Of a stretch of 64,000 nt of DNA, positions 17,905 to 25,920 are shown one piece after another. Source of the stretch: Anaerolineae bacterium (GTDB lineage: Bacteria > Chloroflexota > Anaerolineae > Aggregatilineales > UBA3940); NCBI GenBank assembly GCA_016926255.1, contig JAFGOY010000058.1, positions 26,460 to 90,459 of the forward strand, given 5' to 3'. Positions within the stretch are counted from its first letter, which is position 1, and each line of letters opens with the position of its first letter. The notes under the pieces are model-generated. The model was not told where the DNA came from, made no database searches, and worked only from the letters and a program-made list of their open reading frames with translations. The translations under genes and the position numbers were made by a program.

Positions 17905-18714
17905 TTAGTCGGTGAACAAGGTGTTGTCAGAGGCCAGCGAGTCTTTGATCCCCTTGGCGACTTCTTCCTCCAGCAGGCTCAACACCTTCTCCCGGACTTC
18001 AAGATAGTCGTCGCCTGTATAATTTCGCGGACGGGGTAAATCTACATCCACAATGCCTTTTACCTGGCCTGGCCGGGCGGTCATCACCACGATCCGGTCG
18101 GCCAGATAGACAGCCTCGATTACGCTATGTGTGATAAACAATACCGTTTTTTTCGTTTCCTGCCAGATACGAACCAATTCCTGCTGCATATACTTCCGTG
18201 TTTGCGCGTCGAGTGCGCCAAATGGCTCATCCATCAACAGCACCAGCGGGTCGTAAGCCAGTGCACGGGCAATTCCGACTCGCTGCTTCATCCCACCTGA
18301 CAGAGTATGTGGAAAGGCATTCTCGAATCCTTCCAGGTTCATCAATCGGATGTATTCTCTGGCTCGTTCGATTGCTTCCTTGCGCTTCCACCCGTTGTTG
18401 GTCAATCCAAAGGTGATGTTCCCTAGCACAGTTCTCCAGGGAAACAGTGCATAGTCCTGGAACACAAACCCGCGATCTGGCCCAGGCTCCTTCACCTCTT
18501 CACCATTAAGTATTACCTGCCCGGTGGTGGGTGTCTCAAATCCAGCAACCAGATATAGCAGGGTTGATTTGCCACAACCGGATGGCCCGATAATTACATT
18601 AAATGTACTTGGCCAGAATTCAAGATCGACATTGGTAAGGGCATGGACATTGTTGTGACTGTCGGTAAAAGTTTTGCTGACGCCCTTGATCTCTACAATT
18701 GGTTCGCTATTCAT
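17905..18714 (-). CDS. ABC transporter ATP-binding protein, nitrate/sulfonate/taurine type
   Basis: A 269-residue nucleotide-binding subunit of the SsuB/TauB/NrtD group. Walker A is GPSGCGKST, the Q-loop FVFQDYALFPW, the signature LSGGMKQRVGIARAL, Walker B VLLMDEPFGALD and the switch His of LFITHS. I chose the ATG at 18714, seven bases after the permease stop, over a start 78 bases further upstream that would overlap the permease. It energises import through the two permeases immediately upstream. Substrate is not defined by the ATPase; sulfonates, taurine, nitrate or pyrimidine precursors are all possible. Confidence 0.9.
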   Translation of the reverse strand: MNSEPIVEIKGVSKTFTDSHNNVHALTNVDLEFWPSTFNVIIGPSGCGKSTLLYLVAGFETPTTGQVILNGEEVKEPGPDRGFVFQDYALFPWRTVLGNITFGLTNNGWKRKEAIERAREYIRLMNLEGFENAFPHTLSGGMKQRVGIARALAYDPLVLLMDEPFGALDAQTRKYMQQELVRIWQETKKTVLFITHSVIEAVYLADRIVVMTARPGQVKGIVDVDLPRPRNYTGDDYLEVREKVLSLLEEEVAKGIKDSLASDNTLFTD

Positions 18715-18721
18715 AATCCCC

Positions 18722-19507
18722 TTAGTTTTCTGCAACCACGCCCCATTTTTCAATTGTCCACCGCTCCAACCGCCGAAGAAGCAGCTGGTCAATTATCGTA
18801 CTGGAAATTCCGATCAGGATCAATCCAACGAACATTACGGCGGTATCATTGAAAAAACGTGCCTGGTAAATCATTTTTCCCACGCCCCACTGTATCATTG
18901 CAGCCAGCATCTCACCCCCTACCAGCGCGCGCCACGAATAGCCGATGCCCAACCGCAGCCCGGCAATGATCGAAACCAGCGAGCCGGGGATCAAAACGCT
19001 GAAAACCAGTCGGAGTCCTTTTACTCCCACGATCTCCGCCGCGTGTATCTGGTTTTGGTTGACCATCTCGATGCCGCTCATTGTATTGTAAGCAATGGCG
19101 AAGAACCCACCCAGGAAGATGGTCATGATCACCGTCCGATCGCCCAGACCCATTATGACCAGCAGTACGGGTACCCAGGCCAGCGTCGGGACCGAGATGA
19201 GCAGGCTGATCACCGGACTGAATATCATGTGCAGCGTCTTGTTCAACGACAGCAGCACACCGACGGCAATCCCCAACGTCACCGCGAGCAAATAGCCGAC
19301 GGTGATTCGATACAGGCTGCTTAACAAATGGTGAAACAGCACATTGCTTCCCCAGATTAACGACCAGGCTGAACGGAAAATATCAGATGGGGCGGGCAGC
19401 GTCTTGATGCCGCTGAGCCCCAACTGTACGATCACTTCCCAGAGGATACCCACGACCACAAAGGGGAACAGGTTGATGAGGTCCTGCTTGATTTTATCCT
19501 TTGTCAT
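18722..19507 (-). CDS. ABC transporter permease (SsuC/TauC-like), second of pair
   Basis: A 261-residue inner-membrane permease with six predicted helices and the cytoplasmic EAA loop region AAEIVGVKGLRLVFSVLIPG that docks on the ATPase. The C-terminal WRALVGGEML is typical of the SsuC/TauC/NrtB group. Its start overlaps the first permease by four bases, so the two are translated together. The transporter therefore has two different permeases and a single ATPase gene. Confidence 0.88.
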   Translation of the reverse strand: MTKDKIKQDLINLFPFVVVGILWEVIVQLGLSGIKTLPAPSDIFRSAWSLIWGSNVLFHHLLSSLYRITVGYLLAVTLGIAVGVLLSLNKTLHMIFSPVISLLISVPTLAWVPVLLVIMGLGDRTVIMTIFLGGFFAIAYNTMSGIEMVNQNQIHAAEIVGVKGLRLVFSVLIPGSLVSIIAGLRLGIGYSWRALVGGEMLAAMIQWGVGKMIYQARFFNDTAVMFVGLILIGISSTIIDQLLLRRLERWTIEKWGVVAEN

Positions 19508-20286
19508 TTGACCATCCCCCAGCGTCGGATGGTTTGCGCCTCAAGCAGATTCAACACGCCTTTCTCTAGCACGAAGTAAAAGACGATCAGGATGGCGATC
19601 CCGCCGAACACAATCCCCGACCGGAGATAGCTGGCTGCGTCCCAGATCATATAGCCCAGGCCGTAGTTTGTCGCTGCGATGAATTCTACGGCGATGATTG
19701 TGCGCCAGCAGCGGGCCAGCCCCAGTTTTACGCCAGTCAAGAGATAACCCATCGCCCAGGGTAGGTACACCTGAAAAGCGATCCCCAGCCGTGTCGAACC
19801 GCTGATGGTAGCTGCACGAACCAGTTGTGGATCGACACTGCGCACCCCGGCGGTGACGTTGTAAGCGATTGGAAAGAATGCGGCTAGCCCGCCCAATGAA
19901 ATAATGGTTGGATTGCCAAACCCGATCCATACGATGAACAACGGTGCGAGAGCGATTCCCGGTATCGGCATCAAGGCAGTCATCAGCGGATTGAAGAAAC
20001 GGTAAATTGCCGGGCTTATTCCCATCACTAACCCGGCAACAATACCTGCCAGAATACCAATAGACGAGGCAATGACCAGTCGATAGGTCGTTGCCTCGAT
20101 ATGCTTCAACAGCAGGGAGCGTTCAGGTAGCTCGCGCGTATGAACTGATTGAATTTCGGCGGCGATTTTACTCGGTTGAGGAAACAACGCCCCATTGATT
20201 ATGTGTGTTCTTGCCAACACTTCCCATGCGCCTAGAAGCAGTACGATGAAGAGTACAGGCAATAACCATTTTTGAAATTGTTTCAT
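19504..20286 (-). CDS. ABC transporter permease (SsuC/TauC-like), first of pair
   Basis: A 260-residue permease with six predicted helices, an EAA-type loop (VRAATISGSTRLGIAFQVYLP) and the WRTIIAVEFIAAT segment of the nitrate/sulfonate/taurine group. It begins one base after the stop of the binding-protein gene and overlaps the second permease by four bases. The two permeases are similar but clearly diverged, which suggests a heterodimeric channel rather than a recent duplication. Confidence 0.88.
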   Translation of the reverse strand: MKQFQKWLLPVLFIVLLLGAWEVLARTHIINGALFPQPSKIAAEIQSVHTRELPERSLLLKHIEATTYRLVIASSIGILAGIVAGLVMGISPAIYRFFNPLMTALMPIPGIALAPLFIVWIGFGNPTIISLGGLAAFFPIAYNVTAGVRSVDPQLVRAATISGSTRLGIAFQVYLPWAMGYLLTGVKLGLARCWRTIIAVEFIAATNYGLGYMIWDAASYLRSGIVFGGIAILIVFYFVLEKGVLNLLEAQTIRRWGMVK

Positions 20287-21273
20287 TTATTCCGCGTTGT
20301 AAAGCTCATAAGCCTCTTCGAGAAAACTGGTGTCATAGCGAAATTCCGGGATGGATTCGATCTTTCCCTGGTCATACAGGAATTGGGCCGTGTCTTGAAG
20401 CGCTGCGATCACATTCTCGTCAACATCCAATGAGAAATCAACACGTTCGAAAACCTTCAGGAACGTCTCGGGCGATGCTTCCGACCCCTGGGCAGAGGCG
20501 GCTTCGGAAGCAATCTGCGCAGCCTGTTCGGGGTCAGATTCGATCAACTCGACCTTAGCTATATGCGCCGCCAGGAACCGTACTAACTCCGTCCGATGGC
20601 TCTCGGCATATGAAACGGTCGTATGTAGCGAAACCGGCACCAGTGCGATGTCACCATAGCTGCGCATTACTCGTCCGACTCCCTGTGCTTCAGCGATGGC
20701 GGGGGTGGGTTCCCAGGCGGTGAAGGCCTGGATACTGCCGTTTTCCAATGCAGCCGTCATATCCTCGACATTCAGATCAACCCATTCGAAGTCGTTCCAG
20801 TCCAACCCGTCAGTCTCTTCGAAATAGCGCAGCAGCACCTGCTCTGCTCCGGTACCTAACCTGACGCCAACTGGTTGTCCTTTCAGGTCTTCCCAGCTTT
20901 CGTATGTCGAATCGACCGGTACCATTGTTGAATAACGATCACCGCGCTGTACGGTCGCGATGATGAGCATTTCATCAGGCATGGCGTTGAACAAGGCTAC
21001 TGTCTTGCTGTCCGATCCCACATTAACATCGACTTCACCAGCGATCAAGGCCTGGTTGCCCTCGTTGCCAGAACTGAAAAGGAGGTGCTCCACATTAAGA
21101 TCATACATTTCCCAAAAGTCTGGTTTTCCAGCCAGCAAAAACTCTTCTGGATAGTACTGGCCACCATATCGCAGCGGTTCGGTTTGCTCCTGTGTCTGTG
21201 ATGATTGGCAGCCAGTGGTGATCAGTCCCAAAATCAACAGGAAAAGCATAGCTGACCATTGTCTCTTTGTCAT
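20287..21273 (-). CDS. ABC transporter substrate-binding lipoprotein (NMT1/SsuA-like)
   Basis: A 328-residue lipoprotein. The ATG at 21273 was chosen because it gives a lipoprotein signal peptide (MTKRQ, hydrophobic core, LITTGC with Cys22 lipidated) and sits six bases after GAGGAAG; a longer frame starting upstream lacks both. The mature part has the two-lobed NMT1/THI5/SsuA pattern: GEVDVNVGSDS (substrate-dependent hinge), GQPVGVRLGTGAEQVL, and AFTAWEPTPAIAEAQG. In this family small organosulfur, nitrate-like or pyrimidine ligands are bound. It is the first gene of the transporter operon, read from a strong promoter of its own. Confidence 0.87.
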   Translation of the reverse strand: MTKRQWSAMLFLLILGLITTGCQSSQTQEQTEPLRYGGQYYPEEFLLAGKPDFWEMYDLNVEHLLFSSGNEGNQALIAGEVDVNVGSDSKTVALFNAMPDEMLIIATVQRGDRYSTMVPVDSTYESWEDLKGQPVGVRLGTGAEQVLLRYFEETDGLDWNDFEWVDLNVEDMTAALENGSIQAFTAWEPTPAIAEAQGVGRVMRSYGDIALVPVSLHTTVSYAESHRTELVRFLAAHIAKVELIESDPEQAAQIASEAASAQGSEASPETFLKVFERVDFSLDVDENVIAALQDTAQFLYDQGKIESIPEFRYDTSFLEEAYELYNAE

Positions 21274-21285
21274 TTTTGACTTCCT

Positions 21286-21315
21286 CTTATATCGATTGTC
21301 GGTCAAACATGTCAA
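21286..21315 (-). promoter_or_regulatory. Strong sigma-70-type promoter of the ABC transporter operon
   Basis: On the minus strand a perfect TTGACA (21315-21310), an 18-base spacer and TATAAG (21291-21286) lie 12 bases before the start codon of the binding protein. The LysR-type regulator encoded just upstream could act here. Confidence 0.6.
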
Positions 21316-21369
21316 CGATATCATCGAAAAGTAGGTTGGAGCGAATAAGGAATCTTTATGACAGGACTC

Positions 21370-22293
21370 TCAGGCCGATATTTCATGGTCGGTGAGATCG
21401 CTGCGGTGCTGATGGGCAAAGTCAATAAATGTGCTTACCAGGTTAGTGAGTGGCAATGTTCGCCGATAAACGAAATAAATGTCACGGTACATTTTCAAGT
21501 GCTCGATAGGTACTTCTACGAAATTGCCGTGCTTCAACTCTTCCAGGACACCCAACCGTGAGATGATCGTCAGCCCACCCCCTACCCGAACGGCGGTTTT
21601 GGTCGATTCCTGTAGTCCTAGATAGGCAATAATATTGAGATTGTTCAACGAAATATCGTGTTCTCGTAGCGCCGATTGTAGCAGGGCCGTCGCGCCTGAA
21701 CCCTGCTGTTGAAGCACGATCGGCAGTTGGAGAAATTCGTCGATCGTGATCGGGGCATGATCACGCCATTCATCTTCGGCGGGGGCAATTAAAACCAACT
21801 CGTCCTTGACGAATGTTTCGAACTGGAGATGGCGGTCTCGCCGTGACATTCCGACCAATCCCAATTCGATCCGCTGGCTCAATACCTGATCGATAATATC
21901 GACCGATGAACCGACTATCAGCGAGATATCTACCTCCTGATAGCGTTTCTTGAACTTGCTCAATAACAGGGGCAATACAAATTCGCCCGGTCCGGAGCTT
22001 CCTCCCACCATCAGCTCTCCGGTCAGGCTTTGGCCAGCACTTCTCACCTGCTCTCGCGAGCGTTCGTACAGGTTGATGATCTGGCAGGCAGCTTCATAAA
22101 CGGTCTTTCCGTGTTCGGTGGGCAGCGTCTCATACCCCGATCGGTGAAGCAGTTCGACGCCGTATTCTTTCTCTAATTCTTTGATCTGGAGGCTGATGGC
22201 AGGCTGAGTCAAACCGAGAAAATCCGCCGCGCGGGAAAAACTCCGCATCTCGACGACTTTACAAAACGTGACTAACTCATCAAGGCGTGGCAT
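21370..22293 (-). CDS. LysR-family transcriptional regulator
   Basis: A 307-residue LysR regulator. The N-terminal winged helix-turn-helix covers about residues 1-60 (SFSRAADFLGLTQPAISLQIKELE), followed by the linker helix and an inducer-binding domain from about 90 to 295 (GELMVGGSSGPGEFVLP). The layout resembles CysL/CbbR members. It lies 96 bases upstream of the transporter operon on the same strand, unlike the usual divergent layout, but the separate promoter between them makes it the obvious candidate regulator. It starts 25 bases after the deacetylase stop, so it may also be read from the sugar operon. Confidence 0.9.
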   Translation of the reverse strand: MPRLDELVTFCKVVEMRSFSRAADFLGLTQPAISLQIKELEKEYGVELLHRSGYETLPTEHGKTVYEAACQIINLYERSREQVRSAGQSLTGELMVGGSSGPGEFVLPLLLSKFKKRYQEVDISLIVGSSVDIIDQVLSQRIELGLVGMSRRDRHLQFETFVKDELVLIAPAEDEWRDHAPITIDEFLQLPIVLQQQGSGATALLQSALREHDISLNNLNIIAYLGLQESTKTAVRVGGGLTIISRLGVLEELKHGNFVEVPIEHLKMYRDIYFVYRRTLPLTNLVSTFIDFAHQHRSDLTDHEISA

Positions 22294-22318
22294 GATTCAC
22301 TCAGTAGGCAGCAGATGA

Positions 22319-23347
22319 CTAGACCGTCAAAATCTGTTCGTTTAAACTGGATACCAGGTCACGGGCCAGCAGTACCTCTACCTGCTGTTCGACCAGCCAA
22401 CCCAGCCATTCATCATAATAAGAAAGCCGCGATTGGAGTATCGAGGGATGCGTATTGATCACAAAAAGCCCTCCCACTGTCCCCAGCAGATGAACGATCG
22501 TTTTCAACAGATCAACTGCCTGTACCTCACTCAGGTTTCGGTCACGGAACAGGCCGTCATCCTGTACAGTCAGCGGGAGTTCCCACAGGTTGATGCTGGG
22601 ATAAAGATAAGGCTGGTAGAGTTCAAGCCCTTTTGTGTAGAACAGATTAGTTGTCAGGCTGCTGTCGTATTTGAAGCCCAGTTCTTGCAGCACGCTCATT
22701 GATCTCTCCGAGATGCTCAAGCCCGGCGCACGGTAACCATCCACCTGTCCCCCCAATACATCCAGACTGCGCTGTAAGCGCCCCTTGAGCACTTCCCGGC
22801 GGCGGTAACCGCTGGCGAGATCGTGGAAATCGCCGTGCAGCCCGATCTCAAATCCCTGGCGCTTGATCTGTTCGAGCCAATCTAGATCGAGGTTGTATGG
22901 GCCGTCAGTCAATACATTCGATGTCGAATAAAGACCATATTTTTGTTCGACTTCGATCGCTCGGTGCCAGAAGTCGTGCCCGATACGTGTATCAATGTCG
23001 TGGGTGAGACATATTCGAGTGCGGGTCATCTTCGCTTTTTGAGCCAGACCCATCTGCCGTTCGACCAACTCACTGGTGGAAAGAACGGGTGGCAACCGGG
23101 TGCCTGATACACCGCGCAGCCTCTTTACAACATCGGTTACTGTTCGGTAAGCCGAATAGGGCAGGCGGTGCAGTACGTCGCTGAACAGCAGGCGTGTCAT
23201 CTGTTTTTTGAATGAACTGGTACAGCGTAACGCCTCGTCAGGTACCGGCCATGTATCAATGGCAAGAATTGCTCGCTGCTCGTTGTCGATCAATCCGCTG
23301 CCAGTTTCAAACCAGAGCGTAGCGGAACGGGCCAGATCAGACATCAT
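22319..23347 (-). CDS. Polysaccharide deacetylase-like protein (NodB fold)
   Basis: A 342-residue protein with a NodB-type carbohydrate esterase 4 domain from about residue 110. Visible motifs are CLTHDID (metal Asp pair), IGLHGDFHD (metal His residues) and YRAPG (catalytic loop). The N-terminal 100 residues are specific to the subgroup. I chose the ATG at 23347, which overlaps the end of the sugar amidotransferase by 11 bases and gives translational coupling; a start further upstream would overlap more. No signal peptide is seen, so it probably acts in the cytoplasm, perhaps removing an acetyl group from a lipid-linked or nucleotide sugar. Confidence 0.75.
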   Translation of the reverse strand: MMSDLARSATLWFETGSGLIDNEQRAILAIDTWPVPDEALRCTSSFKKQMTRLLFSDVLHRLPYSAYRTVTDVVKRLRGVSGTRLPPVLSTSELVERQMGLAQKAKMTRTRICLTHDIDTRIGHDFWHRAIEVEQKYGLYSTSNVLTDGPYNLDLDWLEQIKRQGFEIGLHGDFHDLASGYRRREVLKGRLQRSLDVLGGQVDGYRAPGLSISERSMSVLQELGFKYDSSLTTNLFYTKGLELYQPYLYPSINLWELPLTVQDDGLFRDRNLSEVQAVDLLKTIVHLLGTVGGLFVINTHPSILQSRLSYYDEWLGWLVEQQVEVLLARDLVSSLNEQILTV

Positions 23348-25394
23348 AGAGTTTGTCTGCTGCATTGATGGTCTGGACCGTCTTTTCGAAGTCCAACCCG
23401 TTGACATCACAGTACCACTTGATCGACTCGTAGCGGGGTTGGTTGTGAGTCCTTACTTTTTCGAGCGCTTCCTCCCGTGTTAACATACCCTCACGAACCA
23501 TGTTGCTGAAGAACGTATCATGCTCGGATAATCCTGCAATGGTGTAGTAGATGTAGTTGTAGAAAGCCGCTGTCCCATCCCCAATGCGCCAGGTCGTGTC
23601 GGTGTCATTCGCGATTTCCCAATCATATTCAGCTCGTAAAGTTGACATGATTTCCTGCTCGTCCCAGGGGATGTAGTCATACAGCCACTTGAAGTTGTGG
23701 TTAAGGACATAGGCTGAATAGAAACCTTGGATAGTATCTTTCAGTGAAGGATTGATGTAAGCCGGGTTCTGCAAGATTTGCCTGACATAATACCAGAGGA
23801 TTCTCAGTTTCCGCGTGGCAGGCATGTTGTAAGAACGCCATTCCCCGGACTTCCCTGTGCTGGTCAGTTCCATCACACCGGCGAACCCCGATTTGAAGTA
23901 GGTTTGCTCGTACCGGTTGCCGGAAATAAATCCGAGGTTGATGCCAAGCTGTTCTTGCAGCTTCATTCCATAGTAGAAGTACTGCTTATCACCTACCATG
24001 AAAAGCGGCACCATGCCCAGTTCGGGGTTTCTGAGCCAGGCATTAACATTGCGCTGGATGTTCTTGCGTTTCTTGTTGATATCCGCCGAAACCAGGATGT
24101 GCTCAACTCCCAACTTACCGCAAATCCGGGAAATGTTTCGGCGGGCCAGGTCAGTGACCATGCCCCAGTCATAGGTGTAGGCAATCGGGTTCATGCCCAG
24201 GACGGTTTTAACAAAGTGCAGGCCGTAGGTACTGTCGCGCCCGCCGCTGACGCATACCAAACAATCCGGGCTGCCATCCTTGCTGCGATAGGGTTCGGCC
24301 AGTGCCTCTAAAGCATCCATTCCCAGGGAGGTTGTTTTTTTATAGTTATGACAGTAGTTACATACTCCATCTTCATCGAATTCAATGTAGGTCATCGTTT
24401 CCGGCAGCACGCAGTGTGTGCAGCGTCGGAGATTGTCAATCGGTGAATGATCGTACTGAACACGATCCAAAACTTCCTGGGGAATGATAACTTCAGTGAC
24501 GAGCGTCAGCCCTGCCGTTTTGTCAGCTCCCAGGCCTGTGGGTTTGATGTTGTGGATGCTACGGCTGATTTCACTGCGGGCCATAGGTGTCGCGGATTGT
24601 AGTGCGTCCTCTACCTGAAGATCAAAGTGGAGCGTCTTTAAGTTCCCAAGCGAAACAAGCTCACCTTTTCCGGGCCGAATCTGATATGTGTGCGGCATCA
24701 CTGATTTAGGCAGAAGATTCGCCGCCTGCTTTTTGAACTGCTGCAGGATGTAGGCCTCTGAAGCGAAAACCAACACCTGACCGGGATATTCCATCACATA
24801 GAGTGACCCGTTGTTGGTTGCCAGCAGCAGGTGGTCCAGTTCACCGAACACGACTGCCGTTGATGTCGCCCCCTCGATATTGTCAAACGTCTTTTGCGCC
24901 GCCTGCACAATATCGACATCCTTCTTTAGAAACCAGCCGAGCAAGGTCGGGATGATCTCGGTATCGACCTCGTATTGGCGTTCCAGGTCAGGGAATTTCT
25001 TCCAGATCAACTCGTCATTGACAATAATACCGTTGTGGATAGCTACAATATCATTTGCGATGACGGGTTGATTGTTATCATGATGGGTTTGTAGCCCGTT
25101 GGTAACCAGCCTTGAGTGCCCAATGATGACCTGCGGGCAGCAATTATTAGATCCATTGCTGGATAACGGAATATAGTTATGGATCAACTCCTGGTAATCG
25201 AGTGAGGCCAGCATATGTGATGCTGATACCGGTGCTTTGAACGTTGCGATTACGTCCTTCCTGACAATCGCCAGGCCGGCGGCTTCTTTGCCCCGTGACT
25301 CCGATAGTCTGAACAGGCCGCGTATAGACCGTTCCAATTGTTTCGCCGAAGTCGGGTAATCTTCGGCAACTGCGATTCCAAAAATACCGCACAT
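23337..25394 (-). CDS. Fused class II glutamine amidotransferase and N-acetyl sugar amidotransferase (WbpG/PseA-like)
   Basis: A 685-residue fusion. Residues 1-260 are an Ntn-type glutaminase of the GlmS/PurF kind: Met is removed to expose catalytic Cys2 (MCGIFGIA), with GHSRLVTNG and IHNGI matching the glutamine pocket. Residues 320-685 are a PP-loop sugar amidotransferase: a four-Cys zinc motif (C325, C328, C345, C348) precedes the ATP-binding SGGRDS loop (383-388). WbpG-type enzymes turn an acetamido sugar into an acetamidino sugar using ATP and ammonia, in Pseudomonas supplied by separate HisH/HisF-like subunits. Here the ammonia source is built in. It heads a minus-strand operon with the deacetylase. 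Confidence 0.85.
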   Translation of the reverse strand: MCGIFGIAVAEDYPTSAKQLERSIRGLFRLSESRGKEAAGLAIVRKDVIATFKAPVSASHMLASLDYQELIHNYIPLSSNGSNNCCPQVIIGHSRLVTNGLQTHHDNNQPVIANDIVAIHNGIIVNDELIWKKFPDLERQYEVDTEIIPTLLGWFLKKDVDIVQAAQKTFDNIEGATSTAVVFGELDHLLLATNNGSLYVMEYPGQVLVFASEAYILQQFKKQAANLLPKSVMPHTYQIRPGKGELVSLGNLKTLHFDLQVEDALQSATPMARSEISRSIHNIKPTGLGADKTAGLTLVTEVIIPQEVLDRVQYDHSPIDNLRRCTHCVLPETMTYIEFDEDGVCNYCHNYKKTTSLGMDALEALAEPYRSKDGSPDCLVCVSGGRDSTYGLHFVKTVLGMNPIAYTYDWGMVTDLARRNISRICGKLGVEHILVSADINKKRKNIQRNVNAWLRNPELGMVPLFMVGDKQYFYYGMKLQEQLGINLGFISGNRYEQTYFKSGFAGVMELTSTGKSGEWRSYNMPATRKLRILWYYVRQILQNPAYINPSLKDTIQGFYSAYVLNHNFKWLYDYIPWDEQEIMSTLRAEYDWEIANDTDTTWRIGDGTAAFYNYIYYTIAGLSEHDTFFSNMVREGMLTREEALEKVRTHNQPRYESIKWYCDVNGLDFEKTVQTINAADKLYDV

Positions 25395-25414
25395 GGGCTA
25401 TATCCTTCGTTCAG

Positions 25415-25430
25415 CAACTTATACAAGTTG
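25415..25430. promoter_or_regulatory. Inverted repeat, possible operator of the amidotransferase operon
   Basis: CAACTT-ATAC-AAGTTG is a perfect inverted repeat with a four-base centre. Read on the minus strand the centre gives GTAT and overlaps a TATAAG -10-like box, about 21 bases before the amidotransferase ATG. Confidence 0.35.
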
Positions 25431-25539
25431 ATTTTGCTCGATGTTGCGTGTGCGTCTTTTGTGCTGGCCCCGCCTTACATCTAAGTAACCGTGGAGCTAA
25501 TTGCTGAGGTGTGACTTTTGTGCCTGGTACCCTCCCAAC

Positions 25540-25595
25540 CCCGCTCACGCTCGATTCCTCTCCCTCTAAGGGGGAGAACAAAGGTGAGGGGTCAA
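25540..25595. repeat. GC-rich intergenic hairpin element (MITE-like)
   Basis: CTCCCTC-TAA-GGGGGAG forms a hairpin, flanked by CGCTCAC and GTGAGGGG that can extend the pairing. Such CTCCCTC/GAGGGAG palindromes are common as scattered intergenic repeats in many genomes. Only one copy is in this window. Confidence 0.4.
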
Positions 25596-25863
25596 ACAGG
25601 CATAAACTTCCCTACCAGACGTTCACCAAACTGGCACCAGTAGGTTATTTACATTCAAAGCAATAGTTTAACAGTTTGAAGGGCTTTCTACAATGGATCG
25701 GACAATCCGCGCCACCCGCCAGTAAGGAAGGATCAATTTGGGGGATTGAGTGTGAGAATATTCCACACGGACAAAATATCAACCAGGAAAATAAAACGAC
25801 AACCCATATCAATTTGTGATGGATTATCTTTTTTATTACGCATCTTACCTTTTCTGCGGAGTT

Positions 25864-25872
25864 TGCTATAAT
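25864..25872 (+). promoter_or_regulatory. Extended -10 promoter of the polysaccharide export operon
   Basis: TG-C-TATAAT (perfect hexamer with the TGn extension) lies 49 bases before the ATG of the GT-C-like gene. TTACCT stands 16 bases upstream as a weak -35. Confidence 0.55.
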
Positions 25873-25920
25873 CCCGCAGGAGTTTAACCAATCGGATAGA
25901 GAAGCGATCGAGAAGTGAAG

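Larger units (their letters stand above)
25395..25920. other. Long intergenic region between divergent sugar operons
   Basis: About 520 bases with no convincing gene. It holds an inverted repeat near the amidotransferase start (25415-25430), a GC-rich hairpin element (25540-25595) and an extended -10 promoter near its right end. A 67-codon minus-strand frame (25936-25733) overlaps the next gene and lacks a ribosome site, so it is not called. Confidence 0.6.
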
